A stretch of DNA of 64,000 bases, from positions 617,501 to 681,500 of the forward strand of contig NC_014472.1 in NCBI RefSeq assembly GCF_000153165.2, written 5' to 3'. This document shows, piece after piece, positions 17,637 through 26,111 of this stretch. Every line of letters starts with the position of its first letter. The stretch's first letter is position 1. A model generated the notes under the pieces. The model was not told the DNA's origin, made no database searches, and saw only the letters and a list, made by a program, of their open reading frames with translations. The position numbers were made by a program, and so were the translations under genes. This DNA is from Maribacter sp. HTCC2170 (GTDB taxonomy: Bacteria > Bacteroidota > Bacteroidia > Flavobacteriales > Flavobacteriaceae).

Positions 17637-19399
17637 GCTACCTCTTCTTCCATAAATTGGGCTTCATAAAGATTATTATAATACCCGCCTTTTTTCAATA
17701 ACTCGTAATGTGTCCCAGATTCAACTATTTTACCGGCATCCATCACTAAAATCTTATCGGCTTTTTTGATTGTAGCCAAGCGGTGCGCAATAATTATTGA
17801 GGTTCTCCCCTCGGTGATTTTTTCTGTAGCACGCTGAATCAATCGCTCGGAATACGTATCAACAGAAGATGTTGCCTCATCAAGAATAAGTATACTGGGA
17901 TTACTAACATAGGCTCTTAAAAAAGCAATAAGTTGACGTTGTCCGCTAGACAGCATAGAGCCTCGTTCTTTTACATTATATTGATATCCCTCTGGCAAAC
18001 TTGCAATAAATTCATGTACCCCAATTTGTTTCGCAGCTTGTTCAATAGCCTCTATCGAAATTGATTCATCCTTGAGTGAAATATTATTTGCAATAGTATC
18101 TGCAAAAAGGAATACATCTTGCAAAACCACGGCAATATGTGACCGCAATGAGGCCAATTTATAATCTTTACTATCAATACCATCAATTAATATATGGCCG
18201 GAATTAATCTCATAAAAACGGTTCAACAAATTAATAATGGTCGATTTTCCCGCACCAGTCGCACCGACTATAGCAATGGTCTCTCCTGCTTTGGCATCAA
18301 AGGAGACCCCATGGAGTACCTCCTCATCTTTTAGGTAACCAAAACGCACATCCGAGAATTTAATATCACCGTTTACACTGGTCTTTTCCACCGTGCCCAA
18401 GTCATCTATATTACTTTCGGTATCTAATATTGAAAATACCCTATTGGCCGCTACCATACCCATTTGCAGGGTATTGAATTTGTCCGCTATTTGCCGTAGG
18501 GGTCTAAACAATATTTCAATACAAAGTATGTAGGCAAAAATAGTACCTGCCACATTATCAGATATATTAGTGACATTTTGCAATCCGCCATACCAAACAA
18601 CTAAACCAATGGCAACAGAAGAAACTATCTCGGCAATAGGAAAGAAAATGGAGTTATACCAAACGGTCTTCAACCATGCCTTTTTATGCTTTTCATTAAT
18701 TTCCCTAAACTTGTCGCTTTCAATTTTCTCTCTAGTGAACAACTGAACTATTTTCATACCAGTCAGCCGTTCCTGCACAAATGAATTTAAATTGGAGACC
18801 TGTGCCCTGACTTCAATAAAGGCAACTTTCATTGCTTGTTGAAATAGCCTTGTTGCATATAAAATAACAGGGAGCAGGGCAAAAACTATCAATGCCAACT
18901 TCCAATTCATATAAAGCATTAAAGCTGCAGCAGCTATCATTTTCAATAAATCCGCAACTATCACAAAAAAGCCTTGACTAAAAATTTCACCGATCCGTTG
19001 CATATCGGCCACAGCTCGAGTCACCAAGACACCAAGGGATGAATTATCGAAATATTTCATTCTGAAATCCAACATATGCTCGAATAGTTTTATCCGAACA
19101 TCCTTAATCACTGACTCACCGAGCCAATTAGCGTAATAGTTGAACAATAACTGACATATGACTTGGGCCAAAAGAACCCCCAACATGGCCAAAACCAGGA
19201 ATAACAATTTTTCAGCATCTGACTTTTTGATGGCTTCATCAACAATTTGTTGTAAAAAGTAAGGACTCAATACCGCAAAAGCAGAAAGCAGAATAGCGAA
19301 TAAGGCTACACTGTAAAACGTTACTTTATATGGCTTTGTGTGCGCCAGCAATCGTTTGAACAAACCAGTATCAAATGCTTTTCCAGATTCTTTACTCAT
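17633..19399 (-). CDS. MsbA-like ABC exporter (fused permease/ATPase)
   Basis: 588 residues: six N-terminal membrane helices followed by a nucleotide-binding domain. Walker A GATGAGKST at 379-387, signature LSSGQRQ, Walker B ILILDEATSSVD and the H-loop IIIAHRLAT are intact, so this half-transporter should work as a homodimer. Family members export lipids or drugs; the substrate cannot be told. The last four bases overlap the end of the convergent cdaA gene, and its start overlaps truA by eight bases, so it is cotranscribed with truA. Confidence 0.93.
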   Translation of the reverse strand: MSKESGKAFDTGLFKRLLAHTKPYKVTFYSVALFAILLSAFAVLSPYFLQQIVDEAIKKSDAEKLLFLVLAMLGVLLAQVICQLLFNYYANWLGESVIKDVRIKLFEHMLDFRMKYFDNSSLGVLVTRAVADMQRIGEIFSQGFFVIVADLLKMIAAAALMLYMNWKLALIVFALLPVILYATRLFQQAMKVAFIEVRAQVSNLNSFVQERLTGMKIVQLFTREKIESDKFREINEKHKKAWLKTVWYNSIFFPIAEIVSSVAIGLVVWYGGLQNVTNISDNVAGTIFAYILCIEILFRPLRQIADKFNTLQMGMVAANRVFSILDTESNIDDLGTVEKTSVNGDIKFSDVRFGYLKDEEVLHGVSFDAKAGETIAIVGATGAGKSTIINLLNRFYEINSGHILIDGIDSKDYKLASLRSHIAVVLQDVFLFADTIANNISLKDESISIEAIEQAAKQIGVHEFIASLPEGYQYNVKERGSMLSSGQRQLIAFLRAYVSNPSILILDEATSSVDTYSERLIQRATEKITEGRTSIIIAHRLATIKKADKILVMDAGKIVESGTHYELLKKGGYYNNLYEAQFMEEEVA

Positions 19400-20141
19400 T
19401 TTTGGTTATAGTCTTTGGGTATTCAATTTTAGTTAAATATAATCCTTTTGCCGGTACTGAGGCCCCAGCCTTTGTACGGTCCTTGCTCTCCAAAATCCTT
19501 TGAATATCGGCTAAACTTGTTTTGCCGGTTCCAACGTCGATAAGCGTTCCTACTACTGCCCTTACCATATTTCTTAGGAACCTATCTGCAACAATCGTAA
19601 ATACCAGTTTATCTTCCTCCTCTGTCCAAATTGTTTTGCGAACATCACATAAATAGGTATGAACATCAGTATTCGATTTTGAAAAACACTCAAAATCCTT
19701 ACGCCCTAAAAAGAGGTTGGCAGCGTCATTCATTGCCTTAACATCAAGAGTGTTTTTAACAAAATGTGCCCTATCAAAATAAAAAGGGTTCTTCTTTTGG
19801 GTTATCCAATATTCATATGTTCGTTCTGTAGCATCAAACCTGGCATGTGCTTCACCATTTACAAGATAAATCTGCGAAACGGCAATATCGGCCGGCAAGA
19901 ATGCATTCATACGATAGACCAAATCCTTAGAATCAATGCTATCTTTAAAATCAAAATGGGCAAACATTTCTCTGGCATGCACCCCAGCATCAGTTCTACC
20001 CGCTCCCACAACGGAAATTGGACTCCTTAAAAGTTTGGATATGGCATTTTCCAAAACTTCCTGCACCGTTAGCGCATTAGGTTGATTTTGCCAACCATGA
20101 TACGACTTACCGAAGTATGAAAAAGTGATAAAATATCTCAA
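19392..20141 (-). CDS. truA: tRNA pseudouridine(38-40) synthase TruA
   Basis: 249 residues. The catalytic motif GAGRTDAGVHA has Asp51, and the FLRNMVRAVVGTLIDVG segment is the conserved C-terminal core. It modifies uridines 38-40 of the tRNA anticodon arm. Its 3' end overlaps the start of the ABC exporter gene by eight bases. It is divergent from the phosphodiesterase gene. Confidence 0.95.
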   Translation of the reverse strand: MRYFITFSYFGKSYHGWQNQPNALTVQEVLENAISKLLRSPISVVGAGRTDAGVHAREMFAHFDFKDSIDSKDLVYRMNAFLPADIAVSQIYLVNGEAHARFDATERTYEYWITQKKNPFYFDRAHFVKNTLDVKAMNDAANLFLGRKDFECFSKSNTDVHTYLCDVRKTIWTEEEDKLVFTIVADRFLRNMVRAVVGTLIDVGTGKTSLADIQRILESKDRTKAGASVPAKGLYLTKIEYPKTITKNE

Positions 20142-20151
20142 GTGAATCCTT

Positions 20152-20159
20152 TATTTTTG
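20152..20159 (+). promoter_or_regulatory. -7 element (TATTTTTG) before the phosphodiesterase gene
   Basis: Fits TAnnTTTG about 73 bases before the ATG, in the divergent gap with truA. No TTG at the usual spacing. Confidence 0.3.
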
Positions 20160-20232
20160 CGGAGGTTAAATATACTTCGTTCCGTTCAAAAAGAAACCGA
20201 ATACCCTTATTTTTAAGCTTAATTTAAGTTTT

Positions 20233-20727
20233 ATGACCAAGATTCTTTTGTTATCTGATACCCATGGCCATATTGATGACTCAATTTTAAAATACGCTAA
20301 ACAGGCCGATGAAGTTTGGCATGCCGGCGATATTGGAAATTTAGAAGTAACTGATGCCATTGAAAAAATAAAACCACTTAGAGCGGTATTCGGAAACATT
20401 GATGACCATATCATTCAAAAAGAATTTCCGCTCAACAAAAGATTTATGTGTGAAGAAGTTGATGTCTGGATTACCCATATAGGAGGTTACCCACCAAAAT
20501 ACAAAACCAAAGTCAAAAAGAAAATCGTAGCCAACCCACCTAAATTATTCATTAGTGGTCATTCACACATTCTAAAAGTCATGTGGGACAAAAAATTGAA
20601 TCTACTTCATATGAATCCCGGTGCCTGCGGAAAACACGGGTTCCATCAAGTACGGACCATGCTACGATTTGTTATCGATGGTGCAGAAATCAAAGACCTA
20701 GAAATAATTGAACTGGGTAAAAGATGA
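20233..20727 (+). CDS. YfcE/MJ0936-type metallophosphoesterase
   Basis: 164 residues. Calcineurin-like metal-binding motifs are complete: LLSDTHGH (D-x-H), HAGDIGN, FGNIDDH, THIGGYPP and SGHSHILK (GHxH). Family proteins hydrolyse phosphodiesters; the physiological substrate is unknown. It is cytoplasmic, without a signal peptide. The gene is a single-gene unit between the divergent truA and the convergent DUF4293 gene. Confidence 0.92.
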   Translation: MTKILLLSDTHGHIDDSILKYAKQADEVWHAGDIGNLEVTDAIEKIKPLRAVFGNIDDHIIQKEFPLNKRFMCEEVDVWITHIGGYPPKYKTKVKKKIVANPPKLFISGHSHILKVMWDKKLNLLHMNPGACGKHGFHQVRTMLRFVIDGAEIKDLEIIELGKR

Positions 20728-20761
20728 TATTACTTGAATCCAGTTCTTTTTAAAACGCAAA

Positions 20762-20787
20762 AAACCCTGATGCTTCCATCAGGGTTT
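20762..20787. terminator. terminator between phosphodiesterase and DUF4293 genes
   Basis: An 11-bp perfect stem (AAACCCTGATG with CATCAGGGTTT) and a four-base CTTC loop. A TTTTTTGC run follows on the minus strand, so it serves the DUF4293 gene best; it can also stop the + strand transcript. Confidence 0.85.
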
Positions 20788-20815
20788 ACGCACTAATACT
20801 ACTAAGATGTTAGGT

Positions 20816-21226
20816 TTAACGCAAACGATCCACAGATTTTACAAGATCTTCATCCTTCTTTATAGCTCTGTTGGCCAGAACTAAAAAAACGATAGAAAAT
20901 ACAGGAATCAACATCCCAATACCCTTCTCTGAAACCAAGGTTTCTCCGGATAAGTTTAGCGATCGGTAAACGAAAAATCCTAGTAAAAAAAGATTCAATA
21001 TCATATTCAATCTGTTAACAACAAATTGATTTTGTCTTTTCTTAAATAAAAATATGGCAACAATCGCCAATACCGCTGAACTATAAAAAGCGATCATTGT
21101 CCCCATTTCGGTCTGGGCAAAAACCTCATTTCCATCAGCATTTTTCCAAAGATTCAACCATATTGGCAAAAGTGCACTTATACAGGCCACCACCAATAAA
21201 AATATAGATTGAACTCTTTGAATCAT
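20816..21226 (-). CDS. DUF4293 family membrane protein
   Basis: 136 residues with four predicted helices (about 5-25, 43-61, 70-88, 103-120). The start MIQRVQSIFLLVVA is the conserved N-terminus of DUF4293, a family found in Bacteroidota next to rho. Its function is unknown. It is divergent from rho with a 194-base gap and ends before a strong bidirectional hairpin. Confidence 0.88.
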   Translation of the reverse strand: MIQRVQSIFLLVVACISALLPIWLNLWKNADGNEVFAQTEMGTMIAFYSSAVLAIVAIFLFKKRQNQFVVNRLNMILNLFLLGFFVYRSLNLSGETLVSEKGIGMLIPVFSIVFLVLANRAIKKDEDLVKSVDRLR

Positions 21227-21249
21227 TGCTTTTCTTCCTTTTCGAAAGG

Positions 21250-21257
21250 CAAAAATA
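21250..21257 (-). promoter_or_regulatory. -7 element (TATTTTTG) for the DUF4293 gene
   Basis: TAnnTTTG match on the minus strand about 24 bases before the start codon. The -33 element is not evident. Confidence 0.35.
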
Positions 21258-21420
21258 CATGTCTTTTAAAAAATATCCCTGTATTATTGAAAATAATTTG
21301 TAATATTGTTGCGTTATTAGTTATATCACTTACCAATAAGGGGATTCTTTTCCCTCGAAGTACCCAAATAACAATACACTTCTTAAATTTTCTAAAGACG
21401 TATAATTTATACCATACTTA

Positions 21421-23052
21421 ATGTTCGAGATTTCAGATTTAAAATCGAAAAAGCTTCCTGAATTGCAGGAAATAGCAAAGGGATTGAAAGTCCCAAAGTT
21501 CAAGAGTTTAAAAAAACTGGATTTGGTCTACCAAATATTAGACCTACAAGCTGCAAACCCAAAGGCAACAGCGGAACTATCGACTTCCCCTGACCCTGCC
21601 GAGAAAAAGAAACCTGCTCCTAGACCTAAAAGAGCACGTGTCGCTGCAGAAAAGAAAACAGAGAGTCCTAAAACCGAGAATGAGAAGACTGAGGCTGTTA
21701 AACCAGCACAATCAGAAACTTCTAAACCACCGGTCAAAAGAGAGCAAAAACAAGGGAATAAACCAAACCCAAGGCCAAATCCCAATCAAAATGTCAAAAA
21801 GGACCATCACAATAAAGGTCAGCAACATAAAAATCAACATGCTAAAAAACCTCATCATCAAAAAAATGGTCAGGATAAACGTAACAGCAATTTTGACAAA
21901 GATCTTAAAAACAGGTACAAGGAACCTGAGTTTGAATTTGATAGTATTATCGCTAGTGAAGGTGTCTTGGACATTATGCAAGATGGTTATGGTTTCTTAA
22001 GATCATCTGATTACAACTATCTTTCATCACCAGATGATATTTATGTTTCCCAATCACAGATTAGATTGTTTGGCTTAAAAACTGGTGATACTGTTTTAGG
22101 AAATGTGCGCCCGCCAAAAGAAGGTGAAAAGTACTTTCCTTTAATTAAAGTGAACAAAATAAATGGTATTGATCCACAGGTTGTTCGTGACAGAGTTTCT
22201 TTTGAGCATCTAACACCATTGTTCCCTGATGAAAAATTCAATCTTTCAGAACGTCAGGCGAGCATATCTACACGTATCATCGACTTGTTCTCTCCTATAG
22301 GAAAAGGGCAAAGAGGTATGATCGTATCACAACCAAAGACTGGTAAAACGATGCTTTTGAAGGATGTTGCAAATGCCATCGCTGCCAATCATCCTGAAGT
22401 TTATCTTATTGTTTTATTGATTGATGAACGCCCTGAAGAGGTAACCGATATGCAACGGAATGTACAAGGCGAAGTAGTTGCTTCTACTTTTGACAAAGAA
22501 GCTACGGAGCATGTTCGCGTTGCGAACATAGTGTTGGAAAAAGCAAAACGTTTGGTTGAATGTGGACACGATGTAGTTATCTTATTAGATTCAATTACCC
22601 GCTTGGCAAGAGCATACAATACGGTACAACCAGCATCTGGAAAGGTATTAAGTGGTGGTGTAGATGCCAATGCATTACATAAACCAAAACGTTTCTTTGG
22701 AGCTGCCCGTAATATTGAGGGAGGTGGATCACTTTCTATCATCGCAACAGCACTAACGGACACTGGATCAAAAATGGACGAAGTTATATTTGAGGAGTTC
22801 AAAGGTACCGGTAACATGGAACTTCAACTGGATCGCAAGATCAGTAATAGAAGAATATTCCCTGCTATTGACCTTACTTCATCCAGCACACGTAGAGATG
22901 ATTTATTACTTGATGAAAGCACGATTCAACGCATGTGGATATTGCGAAAATACCTAGCAGACATGAATCCTATTGAAGCAATGGAGTTTATTGAGCAACG
23001 TATTAAACAGACTAAGAACAATGAAGAGTTCTTAATGACAATGAATCAGTAG
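21421..23052 (+). CDS. rho: transcription termination factor Rho
   Basis: 543 residues. Rho_N domain at 1-45; then a disordered, Lys/Pro/Asn/His/Gln-rich stretch at about 48-168; a cold-shock-like RNA-binding domain from about 175 to 245; and the hexameric ATPase with Walker A PKTGKT (305-310), Walker [17 protein letters not shown] and the Q/R-loop region [21 protein letters not shown]. The E. coli protein has 419 residues; the extra length is the disordered insertion, which is usual in Bacteroidota Rho. A clear intrinsic terminator follows. Confidence 0.97.
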   Translation: MFEISDLKSKKLPELQEIAKGLKVPKFKSLKKLDLVYQILDLQAANPKATAELSTSPDPAEKKKPAPRPKRARVAAEKKTESPKTENEKTEAVKPAQSETSKPPVKREQKQGNKPNPRPNPNQNVKKDHHNKGQQHKNQHAKKPHHQKNGQDKRNSNFDKDLKNRYKEPEFEFDSIIASEGVLDIMQDGYGFLRSSDYNYLSSPDDIYVSQSQIRLFGLKTGDTVLGNVRPPKEGEKYFPLIKVNKINGIDPQVVRDRVSFEHLTPLFPDEKFNLSERQASISTRIIDLFSPIGKGQRGMIVSQPKTGKTMLLKDVANAIAANHPEVYLIVLLIDERPEEVTDMQRNVQGEVVASTFDKEATEHVRVANIVLEKAKRLVECGHDVVILLDSITRLARAYNTVQPASGKVLSGGVDANALHKPKRFFGAARNIEGGGSLSIIATALTDTGSKMDEVIFEEFKGTGNMELQLDRKISNRRIFPAIDLTSSSTRRDDLLLDESTIQRMWILRKYLADMNPIEAMEFIEQRIKQTKNNEEFLMTMNQ

Positions 23053-23076
23053 TACTCTTTACAACTCATAAAACAT

Positions 23077-23106
23077 AAATCCCAAAGGTCTAGGCTTTTG
23101 GGATTT
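23077..23106 (+). terminator. rho terminator
   Basis: AAATCCCAAAG and CTTTTGGGATTT pair (one extra T in the right arm) around a seven-base loop, followed by T-rich sequence. Confidence 0.85.
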
Positions 23107-23250
23107 TTTATTACCATTCAACAACTTAGGTATTTATTAATTCATTATCAATTTTAATGTAATCGGGTTATTTTAATATCTTTATAAGGCAAAGAATACA
23201 CTCCCCCTGTTTTTTTTTGCATGAACATTCTATAACCTAAAAACATTGTT

Positions 23251-23946
23251 ATGATCAAACCAAAAAAATCTCTTTTTCGTTTAATTGTGTTATCTCTTTT
23301 CGTTTTCAGTCTTAATAGTTGTGCTGAAAAAGTGGAAAAGGAACAAGAAGATGCTCCAGAAGTCTTGGCTCCTAAACAAATAGTACAGATTGACCAAGCG
23401 AAGAAGATGTATGATAATTACACCGATCGCAGAATGCCATTGATTCAAAACTATGAGGACTCAATCAACGGAGGCAAGAAAAAGTTTGATGTTGCACGCT
23501 ATGTGTCTTACGATTACGAAACAATAAAACAATACTTGGCTTTTATAGAACAGGAGGCCAAAAGGGCGAATGTAGAAATCTCTGGATTGCGTTTCTATTT
23601 TTCAAATTATCCGGACAGTCCTAAGTTTGAAAATGGAGAACCTATATTACACCCTAGACAAAATTCAGTGATGTTGTCTCCTACATTGAAAGGAAAAGAT
23701 AGGGAATATCTATTCTATATCGGAGGAACTGAGGCTGACCAACAGGCAGTACTACTCTCAGACAGTTTTGGACCAATAGATACTAATGGAGTTGGTAGCA
23801 TTGACAATGACAATACTAAGTCACATGCCTCTTTTTTACCCAATATGCCTGAATCAACGACAAACACAACGTTGAATGCATCTTTCTACGCCGGAACCAG
23901 TCTTACTATGAATAAAGGTGGAGGCGCGCCACCACCATATAATTAA
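23251..23946 (+). CDS. uncharacterised lipoprotein upstream of tandem 7-TM genes
   Basis: 231 residues. Lipoprotein signal with lipobox LNSC (Cys24) and a Glu-rich linker. The central part has an amphipathic helix (YDYETIKQYLAFIEQEAKRANVEI) followed by strands GLRFYFSNYPDS and SVMLSPTL; the C-terminus is low complexity and ends KGGGAPPPYN. No family recognised. It is only 21 bases before the first of two paralogous seven-helix membrane genes on the same strand, so the three probably form an operon. Confidence 0.75.
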   Translation: MIKPKKSLFRLIVLSLFVFSLNSCAEKVEKEQEDAPEVLAPKQIVQIDQAKKMYDNYTDRRMPLIQNYEDSINGGKKKFDVARYVSYDYETIKQYLAFIEQEAKRANVEISGLRFYFSNYPDSPKFENGEPILHPRQNSVMLSPTLKGKDREYLFYIGGTEADQQAVLLSDSFGPIDTNGVGSIDNDNTKSHASFLPNMPESTTNTTLNASFYAGTSLTMNKGGGAPPPYN

Positions 23947-23967
23947 TATTAAGTTATACCCTAAAAT

Positions 23968-24642
23968 TTGTTCGATTTTTTAGCAAAAAACTATTTTATT
24001 CCACTCTATGTGGCCGCATTGATTATTTCTTTAATTCGCTATCGTTATTATTTCGAAAGTGTTTTAAAATATTTTCCGATGTTCATCGCATACACACTAG
24101 TGACAGAATTAATTGGTATTTTAATTCGGGATTTTGAAGGTTTTCAAATTGTTTATGAGGAGAGTTATCACTATGCAAACTATCTTGTATTCAACATTTA
24201 CGATGTTGTTTTCTTTATATACTTCTATTCCTTATTCTGGAGAGTTGTAAAGAATTTAAAATCTAGACGCATTATTATGTATGGAGCTCTAATTTATGTT
24301 ATCGCGGCAATTGTCAATCCTTTTTTTCAAAATGTCCTGGTTTTCCCTCAAATATATGCATCGACTGTAGGTTCCATTATTCTGATAGTTGCTATTTTTC
24401 TTTATTATAATGAGATTAAGAAACAAAAAGAAAAGAAGCGAAATCTAATGGTTTGGATAAGTTTTGGTCTCTTGGTTTTTAATCTTTTATTTCCATTTAT
24501 TTCGCTCACTGCCCGATTTGACTATGACCTTTACCAAAGATTATTTCTTAGACAAATTCATTACATATTAATTGTAATTATGTATTCTTGTTTTGTCCTA
24601 GGTTTTTTACTTATGAGACAAATGCGCCCAAAAGAAGCCTAA
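23968..24642 (+). CDS. seven-helix integral membrane protein, copy 1
   Basis: 224 residues with about seven membrane helices (roughly 8-24, 34-54, 72-92, 101-119, 122-146, 155-176, 193-215). TTG start at 23968; it aligns with the start of the downstream paralogue, which supports it. Shared motifs with copy 2 include the F(F/N)NYF start, LIRD near residue 50, NPFFQ, ASTVGS, RLFLRQIH versus ELYIRQIL, and MYSCF(V/I)LGFLL at the end. Family and function are not recognised. Confidence 0.8.
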   Translation: MFDFLAKNYFIPLYVAALIISLIRYRYYFESVLKYFPMFIAYTLVTELIGILIRDFEGFQIVYEESYHYANYLVFNIYDVVFFIYFYSLFWRVVKNLKSRRIIMYGALIYVIAAIVNPFFQNVLVFPQIYASTVGSIILIVAIFLYYNEIKKQKEKKRNLMVWISFGLLVFNLLFPFISLTARFDYDLYQRLFLRQIHYILIVIMYSCFVLGFLLMRQMRPKEA

Positions 24643-24697
24643 AAATTAAATAGGTATTCATTTTGAACTTAAGATACTTAGAATATAATGACCAATT

Positions 24698-25396
24698 ATG
24701 GTTAGCGAACTTACAGACTTTCTATTCAACAATTATTTCTTGGCTTTCTATGCCTTGGCTTTGGTTTTTTCTTTGGTCACCTATAAAAAATACTTTGACA
24801 CTGTTTTAAAATACCTACCCATACTCATAACATATACTCTGATCACGGAAATCCTTGGTCTCTTGATTAGGGATGTTGAGGAAATTCAAATTGTTTATTT
24901 AGATGGATACTCATATTACAACCTCCTGATTTACAATATATTCGATATTATATTCTTCTTATTCTTTTTTTACGTTTTCTGGATTGTACTTTATGCCAAA
25001 AGGTTTAAGCGATTAATAAAATATGGTGGAATACTTTTTATTATTGTTAGTCTAGTCAACCCATTTTTTCAGGATTTTGTTCTCTCACCACAATTATTTG
25101 CTTCAACTGTAGGATCGGTCGTATTAATTGCCTGCATATGGTTTTATTTTATTCAATTGAAATCAAACCAAGAAATTCGGAATAATAGGGACCTGTTATT
25201 TTGGATCAGTATAGGGCTTTTGGTTTTTTATTCTTTTTACCCATTCATATTTATCATAGGGCATTATGACCATGGTTTATATCAAGAGCTGTATATACGG
25301 CAAATACTACATCTATTAATAGCATTTATGTACTCTTGCTTTATCCTAGGCTTTTTGCTCGCAAAAAGAAACGTAAGGCAAAAAAAAATGCCCTGA
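24698..25396 (+). CDS. seven-helix integral membrane protein, copy 2
   Basis: 232 residues, a clear paralogue of the preceding gene along its full length with the same helix spacing, and 55 bases downstream of it. Conserved spots are LIRDVE, IQIVY, NPFFQDF, ASTVGSVVLIA, RQILHLLIAFMYSCFILGFLL. The last codons (KKMP and stop) form part of the left arm of the terminator hairpin at 25386-25416. Function unknown; a sensory or enzymatic 7-TM role is possible but nothing in the sequence proves it. Confidence 0.82.
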   Translation: MVSELTDFLFNNYFLAFYALALVFSLVTYKKYFDTVLKYLPILITYTLITEILGLLIRDVEEIQIVYLDGYSYYNLLIYNIFDIIFFLFFFYVFWIVLYAKRFKRLIKYGGILFIIVSLVNPFFQDFVLSPQLFASTVGSVVLIACIWFYFIQLKSNQEIRNNRDLLFWISIGLLVFYSFYPFIFIIGHYDHGLYQELYIRQILHLLIAFMYSCFILGFLLAKRNVRQKKMP

Positions 25397-25416
25397 CGGG
25401 TACCGTCAGGGCATTT
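25386..25416. terminator. bidirectional terminator overlapping a stop codon
   Basis: A perfect 14-bp stem (AAATGCCCTGACGG with CCGTCAGGGCATTT) and three-base loop lies between the 7-TM copy 2 gene and rpsT. A-runs and T-runs on either side suit both strands. The stop codon of copy 2 (25394-25396) is inside the left arm. Confidence 0.88.
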
Positions 25417-25438
25417 ATAAAATATTTTGAAAAGTATA

Positions 25439-25690
25439 TTACAATGCAGCAACGTGCTTTGCCAATTTACTTTTTAAGTTAGCAGCTTTGTTGGAGTGAA
25501 TGATATTACGTTTGGCCAACCTATCGATCATACTAACAACCTCAGGCAATAACTTCTCAGCATCCTTTTTCTTCTCCTCACCGCGTAATTTTTTGATAGC
25601 ATTACGGGTAGTTTTATGCTGATATCTGTTACGTAAACGAACAGCTTCATTTCTTCTGATTCTCTTTAATGCTGACTTGTGATTTGCCAT
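25439..25690 (-). CDS. rpsT: 30S ribosomal protein S20
   Basis: 83 residues, highly basic. The N-terminus MANHKSALKRIRRNEAVRLRN and the C-terminal half NIIHSNKAANLKSKLAKHV are typical of S20, which binds 16S rRNA. It lies directly downstream of two tRNA-Glu genes on the same strand and can be read from their promoter. Confidence 0.96.
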   Translation of the reverse strand: MANHKSALKRIRRNEAVRLRNRYQHKTTRNAIKKLRGEEKKKDAEKLLPEVVSMIDRLAKRNIIHSNKAANLKSKLAKHVAAL

Positions 25691-25735
25691 CTTCTCTTTT
25701 ATTATGTTTTAAGGATACTTCATCCTTTTTTTTCT

Positions 25736-25810
25736 TGGTAGCCCGTAGGGGAATCGAACCCCTGTTACCAGGATGAAAACCTGGCGTCCTAACCCCTAGA
25801 CGAACGGGCC
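25736..25810 (-). tRNA. tRNA-Glu (UUC), CCA encoded
   Basis: Cloverleaf with acceptor GGCCCGT/ACGGGCT, anticodon stem CCAGG/CCTGG and loop TTTTCAT giving anticodon UUC, and T-loop GTTCGATTC. The discriminator A is followed by an encoded CCA (25736-25738). Confidence 0.95.
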
Positions 25811-25868
25811 ATTTTATACTGGGAACAACTAAATAATCAGTTTACCCCCTTATTTCAAAACAACCTTG

Positions 25869-25940
25869 TAGTCCGTAGGGGAATCGAACCCCTGTTACCA
25901 GGATGAAAACCTGGCGTCCTAACCCCTAGACGAACGGACC
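25869..25940 (-). tRNA. tRNA-Glu (UUC), CCA not encoded
   Basis: Same body as the neighbour, with acceptor GGTCCGT/ACGGACT: a compensated change of one pair (C-G to U-A). Sequence after the discriminator reads CAA, so CCA must be added by the CCA enzyme. Confidence 0.95.
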
Positions 25941-25964
25941 ATTACTTTGCACAAAATGCGGATG

Positions 25965-25994
25965 CAAAAATACAATTATTTTTAACTATCGCAA
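25965..25994 (-). promoter_or_regulatory. promoter of tRNA-Glu / rpsT unit
   Basis: On the minus strand TTG (25992-25994), a 19-base spacer and TATTTTTG (25965-25972) fit the flavobacterial consensus TTG-N17-23-TAnnTTTG exactly. The element ends 24 bases before the first tRNA base. Confidence 0.75.
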
Positions 25995-26111
25995 CACCTA
26001 CTAATTATTTTTTTTCTTAATCTTAAAATTAAGTCTGAGCCATTGCTGTTTACTATTGTTTCCAGTAGCACCAATCTTAAATATCACCTATTTTAAGAGC
26101 TTAAACAATTT

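Noticed and set aside
21638-22000. 120-residue open frame inside rho
   Set aside because: Lies over the disordered Lys/Asn/His region of rho in a different frame; composition follows the codons of the true frame.
25736-25940. Two near-identical 70-base repeats, as in a CRISPR or transposon end
   Set aside because: Both fold as tRNA-Glu with anticodon UUC; no further repeats or spacers.
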